This document shows, one piece after another, positions 1 through 11,736 of a stretch of DNA of 64,000 bases. Source of the DNA: Gigaspora rosea (Eukaryota > Glomeromycota > Glomeromycetes > Diversisporales > Gigasporaceae). A model generated the notes under the pieces. The model worked only from the letters and a program-made list of their open reading frames with translations. It had not been told where the DNA came from and did no database searches. The translations under genes were made by a program, and so were the position numbers. The stretch's first letter is position 1. Each line of letters opens with the position of its first letter. The stretch is from assembly GCA_003550325.1 (NCBI GenBank), contig QKWP01000077.1:335717-399716 (forward strand), written 5' to 3'.

Positions 1-2069
1 AAAGATTACTTCCAAATCAAGCCTAGATGAAACATTGCAAAACGTTGCTGAAGAACTCTATAAAATATTACCATGTGAAAGAATATCAATTATTTCAAAT
101 GAACATATTGAATCAACTAGTAATAGAATAGTTGCTTTATTTGAAGGCTCGGAAAATGTAGCTAATTCATCCTCAGAGATTGATGATTACTATAAAAGTG
201 AATCACAAAACATCTATAATATACAAGAATTTTTAAAGAATAATTCAGGAATAGTTATTTCTTTTAACGTATATTGTGATGAAGTTTGTAAGGATGCATC
301 GATATTATCTGTAGAAATAAAATTACATAATAATATTTGGGGATGGATAAAAGCATATAGACCTTCAAATTCTATTTGGCTCGTATCTGAAATAGAATTA
401 TTACAACAAATATCAAATCAAATAAGTTTAGCTATTACTCATGCCAATTTATTAGAAGAGAATGCCGAAAAGGATATTCAAATAAAAGTTGCTGAAACTG
501 CAAGTATTGCAAAGAGTCAAATATTAGCAAATACTTCTCACGGTATATTATTGTTCCATTATTTATATTACTAAAAATTTTTATTTTTTACTAATTTTTA
601 ATTTTAATCTTTTTATAGAATTACGAACACCGCTAGGAGCGATAGTAGGCATTCTTTCTTCCTTTGATCGCGTTACTTTAACTGCTGATCAAAATGATAT
701 GATTAATATCATGTCACGTGCTTCTGACATAGTGTTATCTATAATAAATGACATCCTTGGCGCAGCAAAATTAGAAGCACAAAAACTCACTCTAATAAAC
801 AGAACATTTTATTTATCAAATTTATTTGAGGTTACAATTGAAAAATTTGGAAAAAGAGCCGGAGCTAAAAAGATTGAACTAATTTTAAATTGCGATATAG
901 ATGAAGTGTCAATATATGTTAAAAGTGATCCTGAAAGGTGATTGAATTAATGCATTTTATATGATCAATATAATAATTTATTACTTACTTTGTTCTTATT
1001 AAATAGACTGGAACAAGTTTTATCTCATTTATTATCAAACTCGTAAATATTTTTATTTTTTTTAATTAATTTAATTATTTTAATTATTTTTAATTATTTT
1101 TAATTATTTTTAATTATTTAATTATTTTTAATTGCTTTTCAAAACCATTAATTAAATAATTTTTTTAGAGTTAAATTTACTGATAAAGGTGAAATAGTAT
1201 TAAAAATTTCAATACAATCACGAGATGTCATTGATGAAAATGAAGAGAATCCGACTTATGGTCAAATACTTAAAAAAGAAAATCTATTGGTTGAATTATA
1301 TGATACTGGTATTGGGTAAGTTACTTCATGATATATATATATATATATATATGTATATGTATCAGATATATATATTACTTTATATAACAGATATCATATA
1401 ATAATTTTTATTTAATACAACAGCATAGATCCAAAATATGCAGAAAATGCTTGGAAAAGTTATTCACAAGGTGATATGTCAGTAACCAAAAGGCAAGATG
1501 GTATAGGACTTGGTCTTTCAATTTGTAAAAGTTTAGTAGAAATTAATGGAGGAGAAATTAAAGTAGAAAGTCAATTAGGAAAAGGAAGTAAATTTTGGTT
1601 TACATGGAATATTGAATCATTATCAATAACTTCCCCATTATTTATATCACAATTTGATGAAATAAATTATCTTATGAAAGAAAAACGTATACTAGTAATT
1701 CATCCAATTGAAAGTATGAGAGATGCAATGTTGAAATACCTTAAAAATTTCACTAAAGTTGATGCATTTGGTACCTTTGACAAAGGTATTAACGCAGCTA
1801 AAAGGCATGAAGAATTATATAATAAACCTGCTTATGATATAGCATTCATTAGTATTTATGAAGATAATGAAGCAGAGGTTATGAAAGCAGTATTAGAATT
1901 GAAAATATTAATCAATCATAATAGCTTAGTAATAATTTTTATAACATTTCCAAGTAATAAAGGAATTGAAGTTGCAGAAAAATTAATTAGAAAATCTGGA
2001 GGAAAATCTTTTGTTATTTATACTCCAATTACGTGGAAAAAGATAATTAACCAATTTATGCATATTTAG
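1..2069 (+). CDS. Hybrid sensor histidine kinase, 3' part (5' end outside window)
   Basis: The reading frame is open at the left edge, so the start lies outside. Five exons can be traced with GT-AG introns: <2-542, 619-937, 1007-1042, 1169-1315, 1424-2069. Exon 1 ends a GAF-like sensor region and a linker helix. The exon 1/2 junction rebuilds the H-box SHELRTPL, whose His (539-541) is the expected autophosphorylation site. Exons 3-4 give the N-box (LLSNSVKFTDKG), exons 4-5 the G1 box DTGIGI, and exon 5 the G2 box [10 protein letters not shown]. So HisKA and HATPase_c are complete in this reading. From about 1684 a receiver-like fold follows, but the acidic pocket reads VIHPIE, the phospho-acceptor position reads FISIYED, and the conserved KP reads TPIT. 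This looks like a pseudo-receiver. Fungal hybrid kinases often carry a second, intact receiver, and none is seen here. The stop TAG overlaps a strong donor, GTAAGT (2069). The role is presumably cytosolic phosphorelay signalling; the ligand is unknown. Confidence 0.88.
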
Positions 2070-5000
2070 TAAGTTATTTGCTAATTTTTATTTTTTTTAT
2101 TTTTTTATTTTTTGGTATCTATCGCATCGCATGAAATATTTCTTATTAATTATATATATTTATCTAGCCAATGTAAATAGTATTTATTGAGCAATTAAGG
2201 CAATAAGGCACCAAATTTAAATATGCTTTATGAGTACGAGCCTCTAATTAAATGATTTGTGAAAGATAATCTACAAATTATGTTTGTTATTTATAGTAGT
2301 TTTATAATTATATCTTAGTTTGAATTTTTTTTTTTTTATATTGTGTAAAATTAAAAAACTTTTAATAAAAAAGATATTGTAATTAATGCGTTTTGGTTAA
2401 AAATGGTTTAGAAAAGTGTAAAAATTTTTAATAAAGTTAATTTATAAACGAAAATTAATTAAATACATAATACCCTTGGAGGTACTATGTGAAGGGAGAG
2501 ATACTATACAATGAGGTGTATACTGAAAAGATCATTGATTTGAGTCGTAATACGCTACTTATTATCTGTTTCACGGTCAATAACATATAAATTGATTTAT
2601 ATCGGGTATTTTTCAAAAGTATTAGAGTTTACAAATGAATACTATTTAAAGAGGATGCTTTTCCAAGGGAGTACCGTATGCAGCACTGTACGTAAACATT
2701 CGCTGCTAATAACATCTCTTTTGTGATACTTTTTCTGGTAATGGCTTTAAAATAAAATTTTTCTTTAAAGAATACATAATTTTTAAACTTAGTTTTCAAG
2801 TTTAATAAAATATTCAAATTCTTTCCACTTGGAAATTTAAGCATCTTTTTTTTACCCGTAAAAAACTCAAAAGAATTACTTTAGCATACATTGAAACCTT
2901 TTCGATTAATTATGATAAAGAAATTTAATATTGTTAATAAAGCAATTGATAACATTTAAATACATACGCAATCTTTGACAGAATTCTAATGCAGATGTTG
3001 ACTTTATGGCTGATTACCTGTTATCATTTCATACATTATCATTATCATTGCAATGTTGTAAATCTCAGCCGCCTTTCTATGTATTACTCCTTTTAATAAT
3101 TCTGGCAATTTTTTTGTGTAAGTCATTATGTATAGTCTATCACTTCTCATGAGTGAAATACCAGTTCCCAGTAGTATATCCTTTTTACATAGGGTATTCT
3201 AAAGTGAGTGAACGTAATAGTGCTCAAGCATAATTATATTTATTAAAAAAAATTTTGTTGAAAATTCGAATCCATACTACCGCGAAATAACACTTACGCG
3301 GTATTTCGATCACCTGCGCGCTATTTTGAGTACGGGTGTCGTGTGTCATTATTTCGAAGCAAGATCAATTTTTTCACGTGTATTCGCTTATAATGCAGTT
3401 TATAAAAAACTTGTCTGCGAATCTGTAAAATAAGCTTGCCGGTGAAATGAGTGTCAATAGAAATTGATGTCTTTGAAGTGATTGTCGGTGAAACAATACG
3501 GACCCCTACATTTGTTAGACGAAACCTCGAGGTTTCGCGCTGACGAAACCGCGAAACCTAGTTTCGTCTTTGTCAACTAAAATTTCAATTGACGAAATGA
3601 AGAAAGGTGTCGAAACTGACGAAAGGTGACGAAGCTGGCGAAAATTATTTGATTTACTGCTGATTAATAATAACAGATAAATACAAAATTTAAAAAAATT
3701 TATCTAGTAAAACTTGCTTTTTTTTCAAAAAGTAATGCAATAAAAATTTAAACTGTTTTTTTTTTCACATGCAAATAGTTTAGGTTAAGTATAAAATGTT
3801 TAGCATTTTTAACAATGTTTTACTCGAATTAGGTTAACTGTACGACGCGTTAGAACCAGGAACGTTGTATGCTTAAACTTCTATATATATATATACATAG
3901 ATTGTTATATATTATATCTGATATATATTTATATAGTTCATTTTTTATTTAAATATTTGAGATATTAATGGTTACGGGCTAACTTCACGAAATCAAAATT
4001 TCCGAATACCATTCGTAATACTGAAAATCCATTTTACTAACGGGTCGTTTTCATCTACCGACAGGTTTTTTTCATCGACAGTTATTTCACCATAAATTTA
4101 TTCTCCAAAGCATAGGTATAAAAAAAAAAAAAGTACTATAGTTTGTTGTAAAAAGTTGTTGACTGAAATGAAAAATCATTTAATAATTAGAAATGTTTTT
4201 TGTTACGTAATAAACCTTGTTTTAATGATAAACACGCTTAAGGTATCTCAAGTATCATTCACAATATGATTAGAAAGTGATCACAATGGTTCAACGATAA
4301 TTATATTTACATAAAATTTTATTTAGAATTCGAATATGCAATTATAACGAATCTAAATTTTCACAAGCATCATCTTCGATGTGATTAATGAGTGTGCAGT
4401 CAATATTTGAGCGGTTCTTCTATTATTTGTCAAATATCATCGTCAAAAAATAAAAAAAAAAACGAAAAAAACCCCCGAAAAATTAAAAAAAAAAACCCCC
4501 CGAAAATTAAAAAAAAAATACAAACGAAAAATAAAAAAAAACCGACCATTAAACAAGAATCAAGTGCTATGGATCTTCGAAAATATTCTGGCAAAGTACA
4601 CGTATCAATTTCAGCAGTCCTTGTTATTCCGTTTACTGACTTCAATTATAATGTGTTACTAGTTTTAGGCCTTCGTTTGTTTTGATGAAGAGATTATTGA
4701 CGGGAATAGTTAAACTTGTAACCATATCGGCAAAAGCTTAGAGATGATAAATATCGGCTATTGATTTTTGAACTTCGCGATTTTGTTTATTGTTCATAAA
4801 AACATTTATTCGTTGCTGAATATGATGATCCATGGAAATGATACTTGTGAATCTTTGAAAACTCAATTGATTGTAGATATAAAAAAAAAGGTGGTTTGTT
4901 GTAAAAAGCTTGTTGATTTAAATGACAAGCTCATTTCAATATTTTTTACTTATAAAAATGACATATTATTCATCTTAATGATTAACCGCTTGATTAATTT

Positions 5001-5420
5001 AAAATATTTTCCGCTAAATAAATTTTATTGTCCGACGTATTTTATTACCCATTGATTAAGACGCTTTGAGAACACCCTTAATCAAATTTAAATACTTTTC
5101 GCTAAATAAAATTTATACCCTGAAATTTCTGACTCATTGATTTAGGCGCTTGAGAGCGATCATTACCTAATTTCTTTATCTTTGATTAACCCTTAAAGAA
5201 TCTACAAAAATTAAAAGCTTATTTATAGACAATGAGAGTTGAGACATTGAATTTTAAAAATTTAAGCTGATCCCGTATTTACTTCATGGATTCTTACAAT
5301 AGCATTTGCAATAACTTTTAATTCAACAAACTGTGTGCCTTTTCTTTTAATAAAGTCTATATATTTCGATTTCTCCATCTAATTATTCCGCTTTATATAA
5401 TACTAAAATCGACCTCTAGT
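2070..5420. other. Gene-free AT-rich stretch with small palindromes
   Basis: I found no convincing coding region. A 7-bp stem palindrome (TACCGCG ... CGCGGTA) lies at 3278-3303. Around 3519-3570 the motif GACGAAAC/GTTTCGTC recurs in both orientations. The words CCGACAG and GTCGGTGAAA at 3432-3500 and 4055-4095 belong to the dispersed family seen better at 25605-25929. The A-rich block at 4440-4550 is low complexity and creates a spurious lysine/proline ORF. The copies of TTGAGAACACCC near 5070 belong to the repeat described at 8728-9850. Confidence 0.6.
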
Positions 5421-5422
5421 TA

Positions 5423-5592
5423 CAGCTGATTTGAAAATTAGTAGGACACTTGAAAAATTTTCTTGTTTTTGAAACCTTTTGGCTTCGTCTTATGAAACAT
5501 CAAACTTTTCGGAAACCATTTCATAGACGAAACCGAAAGGTTTCAAAAACGAGAAAATTTTTCAAGTGTCCCACTAATTTTCAAATCAGCTG
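5423..5592. mobile_element. Foldback MITE, mariner-like (TA flanks)
   Basis: Two arms of about 68 bp are near-perfect reverse complements, with few mismatches and a loop of about 34 bases. The termini are CAGCTGATTTG and CAAATCAGCTG, flanked by TA on both sides (5421-5422 and 5593-5594). Small size, a CAG terminus and TA duplication suggest a Tc1/mariner-type non-autonomous element. There is no coding capacity. Confidence 0.8.
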
Positions 5593-5594
5593 TA

Positions 5595-6410
5595 AATACA
5601 CTTTATTTTGAAATCTTTTCTCAGGAATACATTCAACAAATGATTAAACAACATCTATGAATGTTTCAAGGTGATTATAGATGTATCACTTTTTGGCCGA
5701 ATTAAATGCTCAAATATATGCTTTGGTAATTTAAATATAAAAATATCTACTGCAATGAGCTGTGTGTCATATTTTGATAGGCTTTATGTCCCCTATTAAT
5801 GCGGTCATTATTAAAAGATTTGCTAATTAATTTTACTATTTGCTATTATTATTAAACGCGTGTTATTTCTTTTTACTTGAGAGTTGATCAATCTTAAATA
5901 CTTATAATTAAAAAGAAAATTACAGTAACGTTATAAAAATGAATCAATTTATATTAGATAGCTCAATTGTACTTGCAAATGAATCAAAATATAATTTTAT
6001 TCAAATGGATGAATTTTTATTGACTCATTATATACACACCGTTTAAAAATTGCTCTAAATTTATCTAATCTTTCGCAGACTAAGCTAGTTAAAAGGCATA
6101 TCTATAATTATATAGTTATCAAAAAAAATAAAAGATGATAAACGGTATAAAACCATTAATGCTAAATGAAAATATCTATAATTAAGGGTTCTGTCAATTA
6201 AATCTTGTCTACGACTCTTTTCGTAATTTTCAGAAAATCTCGAAATTTGTTTTTATCCAGTAATTTATTTCACATAACTAGTCGTCAATGAATGATGGAT
6301 TTCTATAATGCTAAGCATAAAAATTCAATATAAACATTTTAATATTCATGCTATCGTTATAAAAACCTTTCATAATTACTGTATAAGCTTACCTTAGATA
6401 ATATTAATTA
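5595..6410. other. Intergenic AT-rich stretch downstream of F-box gene
   Basis: I see no coding region, RNA gene or clear repeat. It presumably holds the 3' region of the minus-strand F-box gene that ends at 6411. Confidence 0.5.
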
Positions 6411-7973
6411 TCAATAGATATCAAGAAATCCATATGGCACCAATTCAACATATCCTTCTAAATCATTGTAAATGGATTCCCAATTTTTTAAACTAACTGA
6501 CTCATCATCCTCATAATCGATTATCTCCACAAACTTCAAGGTCTTTTTTCGTATGTAGAATCCAATTAACTCTTGTATTTTGTTTTCATAATCATGATTA
6601 CCATAAATTATCCTAAATGAAAGCTTTTTTAAAGGTGCATCGCAATGATTCAACAAAATATCAATGTGTAAATTTGACGGATTATTATTTAAATGAAGAT
6701 ATTGCAATTTCGGTGGTAATATTTTAGAAAATTGCATAATATTTGCTTTCATCACTTCGTTTGATGAATCAATTGTCCAGTATATGTTAAGAAATTGAAG
6801 ACTTTGTAATTTGCCAATAAATTCCATGAACTGAACAGAAAGTGTAATATCGTAAAAGGAGAGATGAGTAATGTTTGGACGGATGTCCATTAGTGTTTTT
6901 AATAATAACGATTGTGAATGAATTATTTTTTGTTTATATGAACTAACTTCAAGTTGTTGTAGCGATGAACCTGATTTTTTTAACATTTGTATTATATTTG
7001 ATAAATCAAGCAAACTGTCTGAAAAAGTAGATACTCGTAAATTGTTACAAAATCTTGTGTTAAATGTCTTTAATATTTTCTCAACATCTGATTCTAAGAT
7101 ATGAATGACTTCTAAATTTTCACAATTTTTCAACGTTTCAAACTCTGTACTGTAAGCACAATTTTTAATTCTAATTTCTTTTAATGTGGTTTTTTGACTT
7201 TCTAAGGCTGAAATGATTCCAAAAAATTCTGTAGAAAGCCTTTTATCACCAATAATTTTAAACGATCTAAGTCGTTTTTGTGAACTAATGATGCTTAGAT
7301 ATGCATGAGATAGTCGGGGCTTATAACCTTCATAACAATCGATTTTCAAACGTCTAATTTTCGTAGAATTTTTTTCTAAGATATTTAACCATGAAATAGC
7401 ATTCTCCATGCAAGTTTCATCAATTCCTTTCAAAGAAAGATAATGAAGTTGTGAACAAAATTGTTGATTTCGTCCTAAAAAGTAAAAGATCTCGGGTTTA
7501 ATTTCAATGTGCATGTCTGAAAATTGTAATTCCAATATTGATAAAGTTGCACCGCCTTCTATCAATATTCTAAGCAATAAATTGACTATATGACATTCTA
7601 ACTCTATTGTATTTTCTTGCTGGTTGGGAATTTGGCGGTTGATCCATCTTTTAACGGTGTAATTTAACAGTCTTAAATCAAGAAGTTTTAAAAATTTTTC
7701 ATATTGAAATAGAGTATTAGGAATATCTGCCCTTATCCCATATTCTTTTAATACAAGTTTTCCGCTTTCTCCGAGTGATGAAAAGTATGTAGTTATAAAC
7801 ATTGGAATTTCAGAATTTGTAAATGGACTTTGCCAAAGAATTGGAATTGTCATTTTACACAAATATCGGTTCACAAGCGTGCATAAGAATAAGGTATTGG
7901 TTTCATAAACTAAATTATCGAGAATTCTTTCCATTAATTCGGGTATATCACCCGCAAATATTTTTGATGCCAT
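6411..7973 (-). CDS. F-box protein with degenerate leucine-rich C-terminus
   Basis: This is a single uninterrupted frame of 520 residues starting at ATG 7971-7973. Residues about 8-50 match an F-box: IPELMERILDNL, then FLCTLVNRYLCKMTIPILWQ, with the hydrophobic spacing and terminal W typical of the family. The rest is rich in leucine and isoleucine with irregular repeats (LRRLKID, LRSFKII, LQQLEVSS, LQYLHLNNNP), like weak RNI-type LRRs that would bind a substrate. By family knowledge F-box proteins bind SKP1 in CUL1 (SCF) ubiquitin ligases; the target here is unknown. No intron is needed. Such proteins form large lineage-specific families in arbuscular mycorrhizal fungi. Unlike the gene at 20386, its repeats are strongly diverged, so the array has not been homogenised recently. 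Confidence 0.85.
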   Translation of the reverse strand: MASKIFAGDIPELMERILDNLVYETNTLFLCTLVNRYLCKMTIPILWQSPFTNSEIPMFITTYFSSLGESGKLVLKEYGIRADIPNTLFQYEKFLKLLDLRLLNYTVKRWINRQIPNQQENTIELECHIVNLLLRILIEGGATLSILELQFSDMHIEIKPEIFYFLGRNQQFCSQLHYLSLKGIDETCMENAISWLNILEKNSTKIRRLKIDCYEGYKPRLSHAYLSIISSQKRLRSFKIIGDKRLSTEFFGIISALESQKTTLKEIRIKNCAYSTEFETLKNCENLEVIHILESDVEKILKTFNTRFCNNLRVSTFSDSLLDLSNIIQMLKKSGSSLQQLEVSSYKQKIIHSQSLLLKTLMDIRPNITHLSFYDITLSVQFMEFIGKLQSLQFLNIYWTIDSSNEVMKANIMQFSKILPPKLQYLHLNNNPSNLHIDILLNHCDAPLKKLSFRIIYGNHDYENKIQELIGFYIRKKTLKFVEIIDYEDDESVSLKNWESIYNDLEGYVELVPYGFLDIY

Positions 7974-8089
7974 GAGAAAGATATTGTAATACTATACAGT
8001 AAAATGTAAACAACCGTTTTTTTTTACAATGAAAACAGATCAGATCTATATAAAGAAAATCATATGATTAAAACGCGTGTACGCGTGTG

Positions 8090-8473
8090 TAGAGTTCTGA
8101 TCCGGGTCAGAAAATACCGACCCGGGTCAAACAGAAATTCATGAAATTTTTAAAGTTAATCCTTAAAAGTTGATGTAAAGACTCTTAATTAGAGTTATTA
8201 GTATAGAGAGCAGCCTGTACTCCAAATATTAAATGGAAATTTTCAGATTTTGTATTGAAAGATTACTTGACCTTGCTCGATTTGAGTTCGTTTATTTTCT
8301 ACTTTGGAAAATGCTGGATTACTGTATTTTAACAGGCCAATCTTTGACCCATGACCCTGACCTGCACAAGTCAGACGACCTGGGTAAGAACTTACTGTTC
8401 AGTAAATTGGTTTTAGTAGGTTTTTTGGCTATTTTGAATTCTGACCCGTCCCGTGACCCGGGTCATAACTCTA
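8090..8473. mobile_element. hAT-like MITE, TSD CGCGTGTG
   Basis: The 384-bp element has inverted ends TAGAGTTCTGATCCGGGTCA (left) and TAGAGTTATGACCCGGGTCA (right, reversed). Exact 8-bp duplications CGCGTGTG lie at 8082-8089 and 8474-8481. The YAGNG-type terminus plus 8-bp duplication fits the hAT superfamily. The interior repeats the TGACCC/GGGTCA word several times. The 89-residue frame inside is not protein-like. Confidence 0.85.
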
Positions 8474-8727
8474 CGCGTGTGACGTTTTTTCATATGGGCT
8501 GATTTCGACTACACGCTCATTTTCTAAGGCCAATTGGTCTGTAAATTTGATTGTTTTGAAATGTTTATCGTCAAAATTAGCCTATATGTTGTGCAAATAT
8601 AGACACGAACTTATTTAGCATCATACAAAATTTAGTGTTTGTAGGGCAATCTAAATCACCAAATCGAATTGGTCTGACTTAAATTTGAGTGTTTACTATA
8701 AATTTTTAACATAATCTAACATAAAAT

Positions 8728-9018
8728 CGACTAAGAGTGTTCTCAAGCACCTCATTCAATGGATCGGAAGTAAATTTTAATTAGTCAGAAATCGAATAAA
8801 TGAATCAAGTGAGTTACCATTGCGATGAACAAATCAGTGAGATGCAAATCACCTTTTTTCGTCAAAAATTTGTTATTGATAAAGGTTGCTCAAAGCATTT
8901 CTTTATATTCAAACATAATAATAAACAATAAATTCTCACCAAATTTCTATTGCTCGAAGCTTTAAAACAAATAATCGATGCATTGATACAAACATAATGA
9001 ATACAACACATCTTTTAA

Positions 9019-9063
<45 letters not shown>

Positions 9064-9850
9064 TAATAATAAATAATAATAATAATAATAATAATAATTA
9101 TCATAATAATAATTATCATAATAATAATTACAATAATAATAATAATAATAATAATAAAATAATAATAATAATAATAACATAGAAAAAAATTTTACTTCTT
9201 GTTGTTGTAAAGCAATTTTCGCTAATGGTTTGATAAATTGATTCTGTTGTTACAAAAAAATTTAAATTGGAATAATCATTAAAGGAGAAGTTGATGCAAC
9301 TAAAGTTGAAGCTTCAGCAGTCAGTTGAATAGAATTTTTTTATTGGATTTTTTTAGTTGTTTTGGGTGGCATAGGGTGTTCTCAAGCACCTCACTCAATG
9401 ATCAGAAGTAAATTATTAATTAGTTGGAAATCGAATAAATGAATCAAGTGAGTTACCATTGTGATGAACAAATCAGTGAAATACAAACCACCTTTTTTTC
9501 GTCAAAAATTTATCATTAATAAAGGCCGCTCAAGCATTACTTTATAATAACAAAGAATAAATTCTCACCAAATTTATATTCAATCCAAAAAAGTAACCAT
9601 TTTATTGTTAATGCTTGAAGCTTTTAAAACAAATAATCAATGCATCTTTCAAATAATAATAATAATAATAACATAAAAAAAAACTTCTTGCTACTATAAT
9701 AAATAAATTGTTTCTGTTGTTGCAACAAAAAATTTAAATGGTATAATCATTAAAGAGAGAAGCTGTTTTAACTAAAATTGAAGCTTCAGTAGTTAGTTAA
9801 ATAGAATTTTTTTTTAATTGGATTTTTTTTTGTTGTTTTGGTAGTATAGT
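8728..9850. repeat. Tandem duplication of a ~500-640 bp segment
   Basis: Copy A (about 8728-9368) and copy B (about 9369-9850) share the same order of blocks. These are GTGTTCTCAAGCACCTCA, GAATAAATGAATCAAGTG, GAGTTACCATTG, TTTTTTCGTCAAAAATTT, a (TAA)n tract, then TTGAAGCTTCAG. Copy A is longer mainly because its (TAA)n tract expanded. The opening word recurs in either orientation near 5070, 9880, 9960, 10000 and 56895, so it marks a dispersed repeat family. Confidence 0.75.
9019..9178. repeat. (TAA)n microsatellite
   Basis: About 160 bp of AAT/TAA trinucleotide repeat, slightly interrupted by ATC and ATTAC units. It lies inside copy A of the tandem duplication; copy B keeps only a short (AAT)n near 9654. 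Tyrosine- or isoleucine-rich frames here are artefacts. Confidence 0.95.
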
Positions 9851-10230
9851 AAAGATTACAAGCAAAACAAAGAGTATTCTCAAGTATTTAATTTTGTTAA
9901 TATTGTCATTAATTGAGATGCTTGAGCATTATCACGATCATTATTAAATCAATTGATTAAGATGCTTGAGAACACCCATAGTGAAGATCATGAACAAAAG
10001 AAAAGAATATGCTCAAGCATTTAATTCAGCTAATATCATCATTGATTGTGATACTTGAGCATCATCATAATCATTATTAAATCAATTGATTGAGATACTT
10101 ATGAATACCCTAAGTCAATTTTTTGAAAAATCAGCAGACTAAGCCAGCTAAGTCAACAAAATTAACTAATGCAAAACTGACTACAAACATTACAAAAATT
10201 AGCTTCTATGAATAATAAAATTAAGAAAAA

Positions 10231-10448
10231 GTCTATTTGTAACAGCCTGTTACACACTTATTTGTAACAGCCAATACGGCCATATTAATGTTAAATTAGA
10301 GTTGAAGTTAAGGGTTAGAGTCAAAATTAATACAGAATTGCGAGAGGATCATTTTTTGTCAGAAGTGCAATAGGGGTTATTATAGTAAAATTTTGAGTTA
10401 TAAATAAAGCTGTTACAAATAAGCGTGTAACAGGCTGTTACAAATAGA
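10231..10448. mobile_element. Short inverted-repeat element (MITE)
   Basis: Arms of about 40 bp at 10231-10271 and 10409-10448 are near-perfect reverse complements (TATTTGTAACAGCCTGTTAC outermost). Each arm itself contains the word TTTGTAACAG twice. The interior is unique AT-rich sequence of about 140 bp. I could not find a convincing target duplication. Confidence 0.65.
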
Positions 10449-10510
10449 TTCATCTTAAAATTAAAAGCATCACTTTGATAAATTAATATACTGCCAATTT
10501 TATACATTTA

Positions 10511-10891
10511 AAGCTTAATAAATAAAGTTTATAAGATAGCACAATATAGTCAAACCTCTATATAATCACTTTTTTAGAATACACAATTTGATGATTATAT
10601 AAAGGTATAATAATATCAGATATAGAAGTTTTAACAAATAAAAGTTTTTTAAAAATTGTTTTTAGATAATCAAGTATGTTGCTTCATATAAATTAAAAAT
10701 AAAGCTTAATAAATAAAGTTTATAAGATAGCACAATATAGTCAAACCTCTATATAATCACTTTTTTAGAATACAAAATTTGATGATTATATAAAGGTATA
10801 ATAATATCAGATATAGAAGTTTTAACAAATAAAAATTTTTTAAAAATTGTTTTTAGATAATCAAGTATGTTGCTTCATATAAATTAAAAAT
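10511..10891. repeat. Two tandem 191-bp units, nearly identical
   Basis: The units begin AAGCTTAATAAATAAAG at 10511 and 10702 and differ at very few positions, so the duplication is recent. Each contains AGTCAAACCTCTATATAATC, which resembles the terminus of the TA-flanked MITE at 11562. Each unit may therefore be a truncated relative of that MITE. Confidence 0.85.
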
Positions 10892-10921
10892 ATATTAAGT
10901 AAATTAATAATAATGCTTTAA

Positions 10922-11294
10922 GGGTAGGGTGAATGTAGATCATTTTTCATATGATCTACGTGGTATATTAGATTTTTATATAGTAAATAAAAACATGCTT
11001 CTGATAAATTTTTTTAAGATTTTGACCAATTTGTATAAAATTTATACAATAGTTAGTTTTAAATAGTTTGTTTATATAATTAAGTTGCGCAATATTTATT
11101 GCTTTAAAAAAATCAACTTTATATATAATTAAATTTTTGTAGGACGCTATATGATTTTTGTAGATTGTACAAAAAATTGATTGGTCAGATCATATGATGT
11201 TTATATGTAAATCATATGACATCATATAAATTGGTTACACAAAGTTGATCTACAATCGATTTTATATGAAATTGGAAATTTGTACACCCTACCC
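10922..11294. mobile_element. TTAA-flanked MITE (piggyBac- or Kolobok-like)
   Basis: The 373-bp element has inverted ends GGGTAGGGTG ... CACCCTACCC, flanked on both sides by TTAA (10918-10921 and 11295-11298). TTAA duplication is characteristic of piggyBac and Kolobok transposons. The interior carries several ATCATATGAT-type palindromes. No coding capacity. Confidence 0.7.
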
Positions 11295-11561
11295 TTAAGT
11301 TACATTGTTTGAAAGATATAATTATCTATGTATATTTTGAAATTTTGAGATATTTGAATAACAATTTACTTCTAGATGAAAAGTTAAAAAATTTAAAAAA
11401 TTTTTAACTTGAATATAAATCATAAAAGTTATTAATAAATTTATTCAAATTATTTCGAAATTTAGAATATATGTTTTTGTTTTCCAAACAACTTTATATA
11501 ATTTAATTTTAAAATTTTATATAGTCAGAACTTTATAAATACAAATTTTATAGATGTAATA

Positions 11562-11736
11562 CAGTCAAACCCTTGATATAATCACCAGTTCAGGAAACAA
11601 GAATCTGGTGAATATAACAAGTTATAACTATATAAAGGTCAAATTTTATATAGTTTATAAGAGTTAGAGCTTAAAAATAGTGTAACTATATCAAGGTTGT
11701 AACAATATCAAGAGTGACTATAATGAGGTTTGACTG
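11562..11736. mobile_element. Mariner/pogo-like MITE (TA flanks)
   Basis: The 175-bp element runs from CAGTCAAACCCTTGATATAA to GACTATAATGAGGTTTGACTG with TA on both sides (11560-11561, 11737-11738). The CAGTCAAACC terminus is typical of pogo/Tigger-type Tc1-mariner elements. No coding capacity. Confidence 0.8.

Noticed and set aside
4392..4685. Lysine/proline-rich open frames on both strands
   Set aside because: They come from an A-rich low-complexity block; there is no domain and no gene structure around them.
8233..8502. 89-codon open frame
   Set aside because: It lies inside a MITE and crosses its right terminus; no domain.
8962..9180. Tyrosine/isoleucine-rich open frame on the minus strand
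   Set aside because: It is the translation of a (TAA)n microsatellite.
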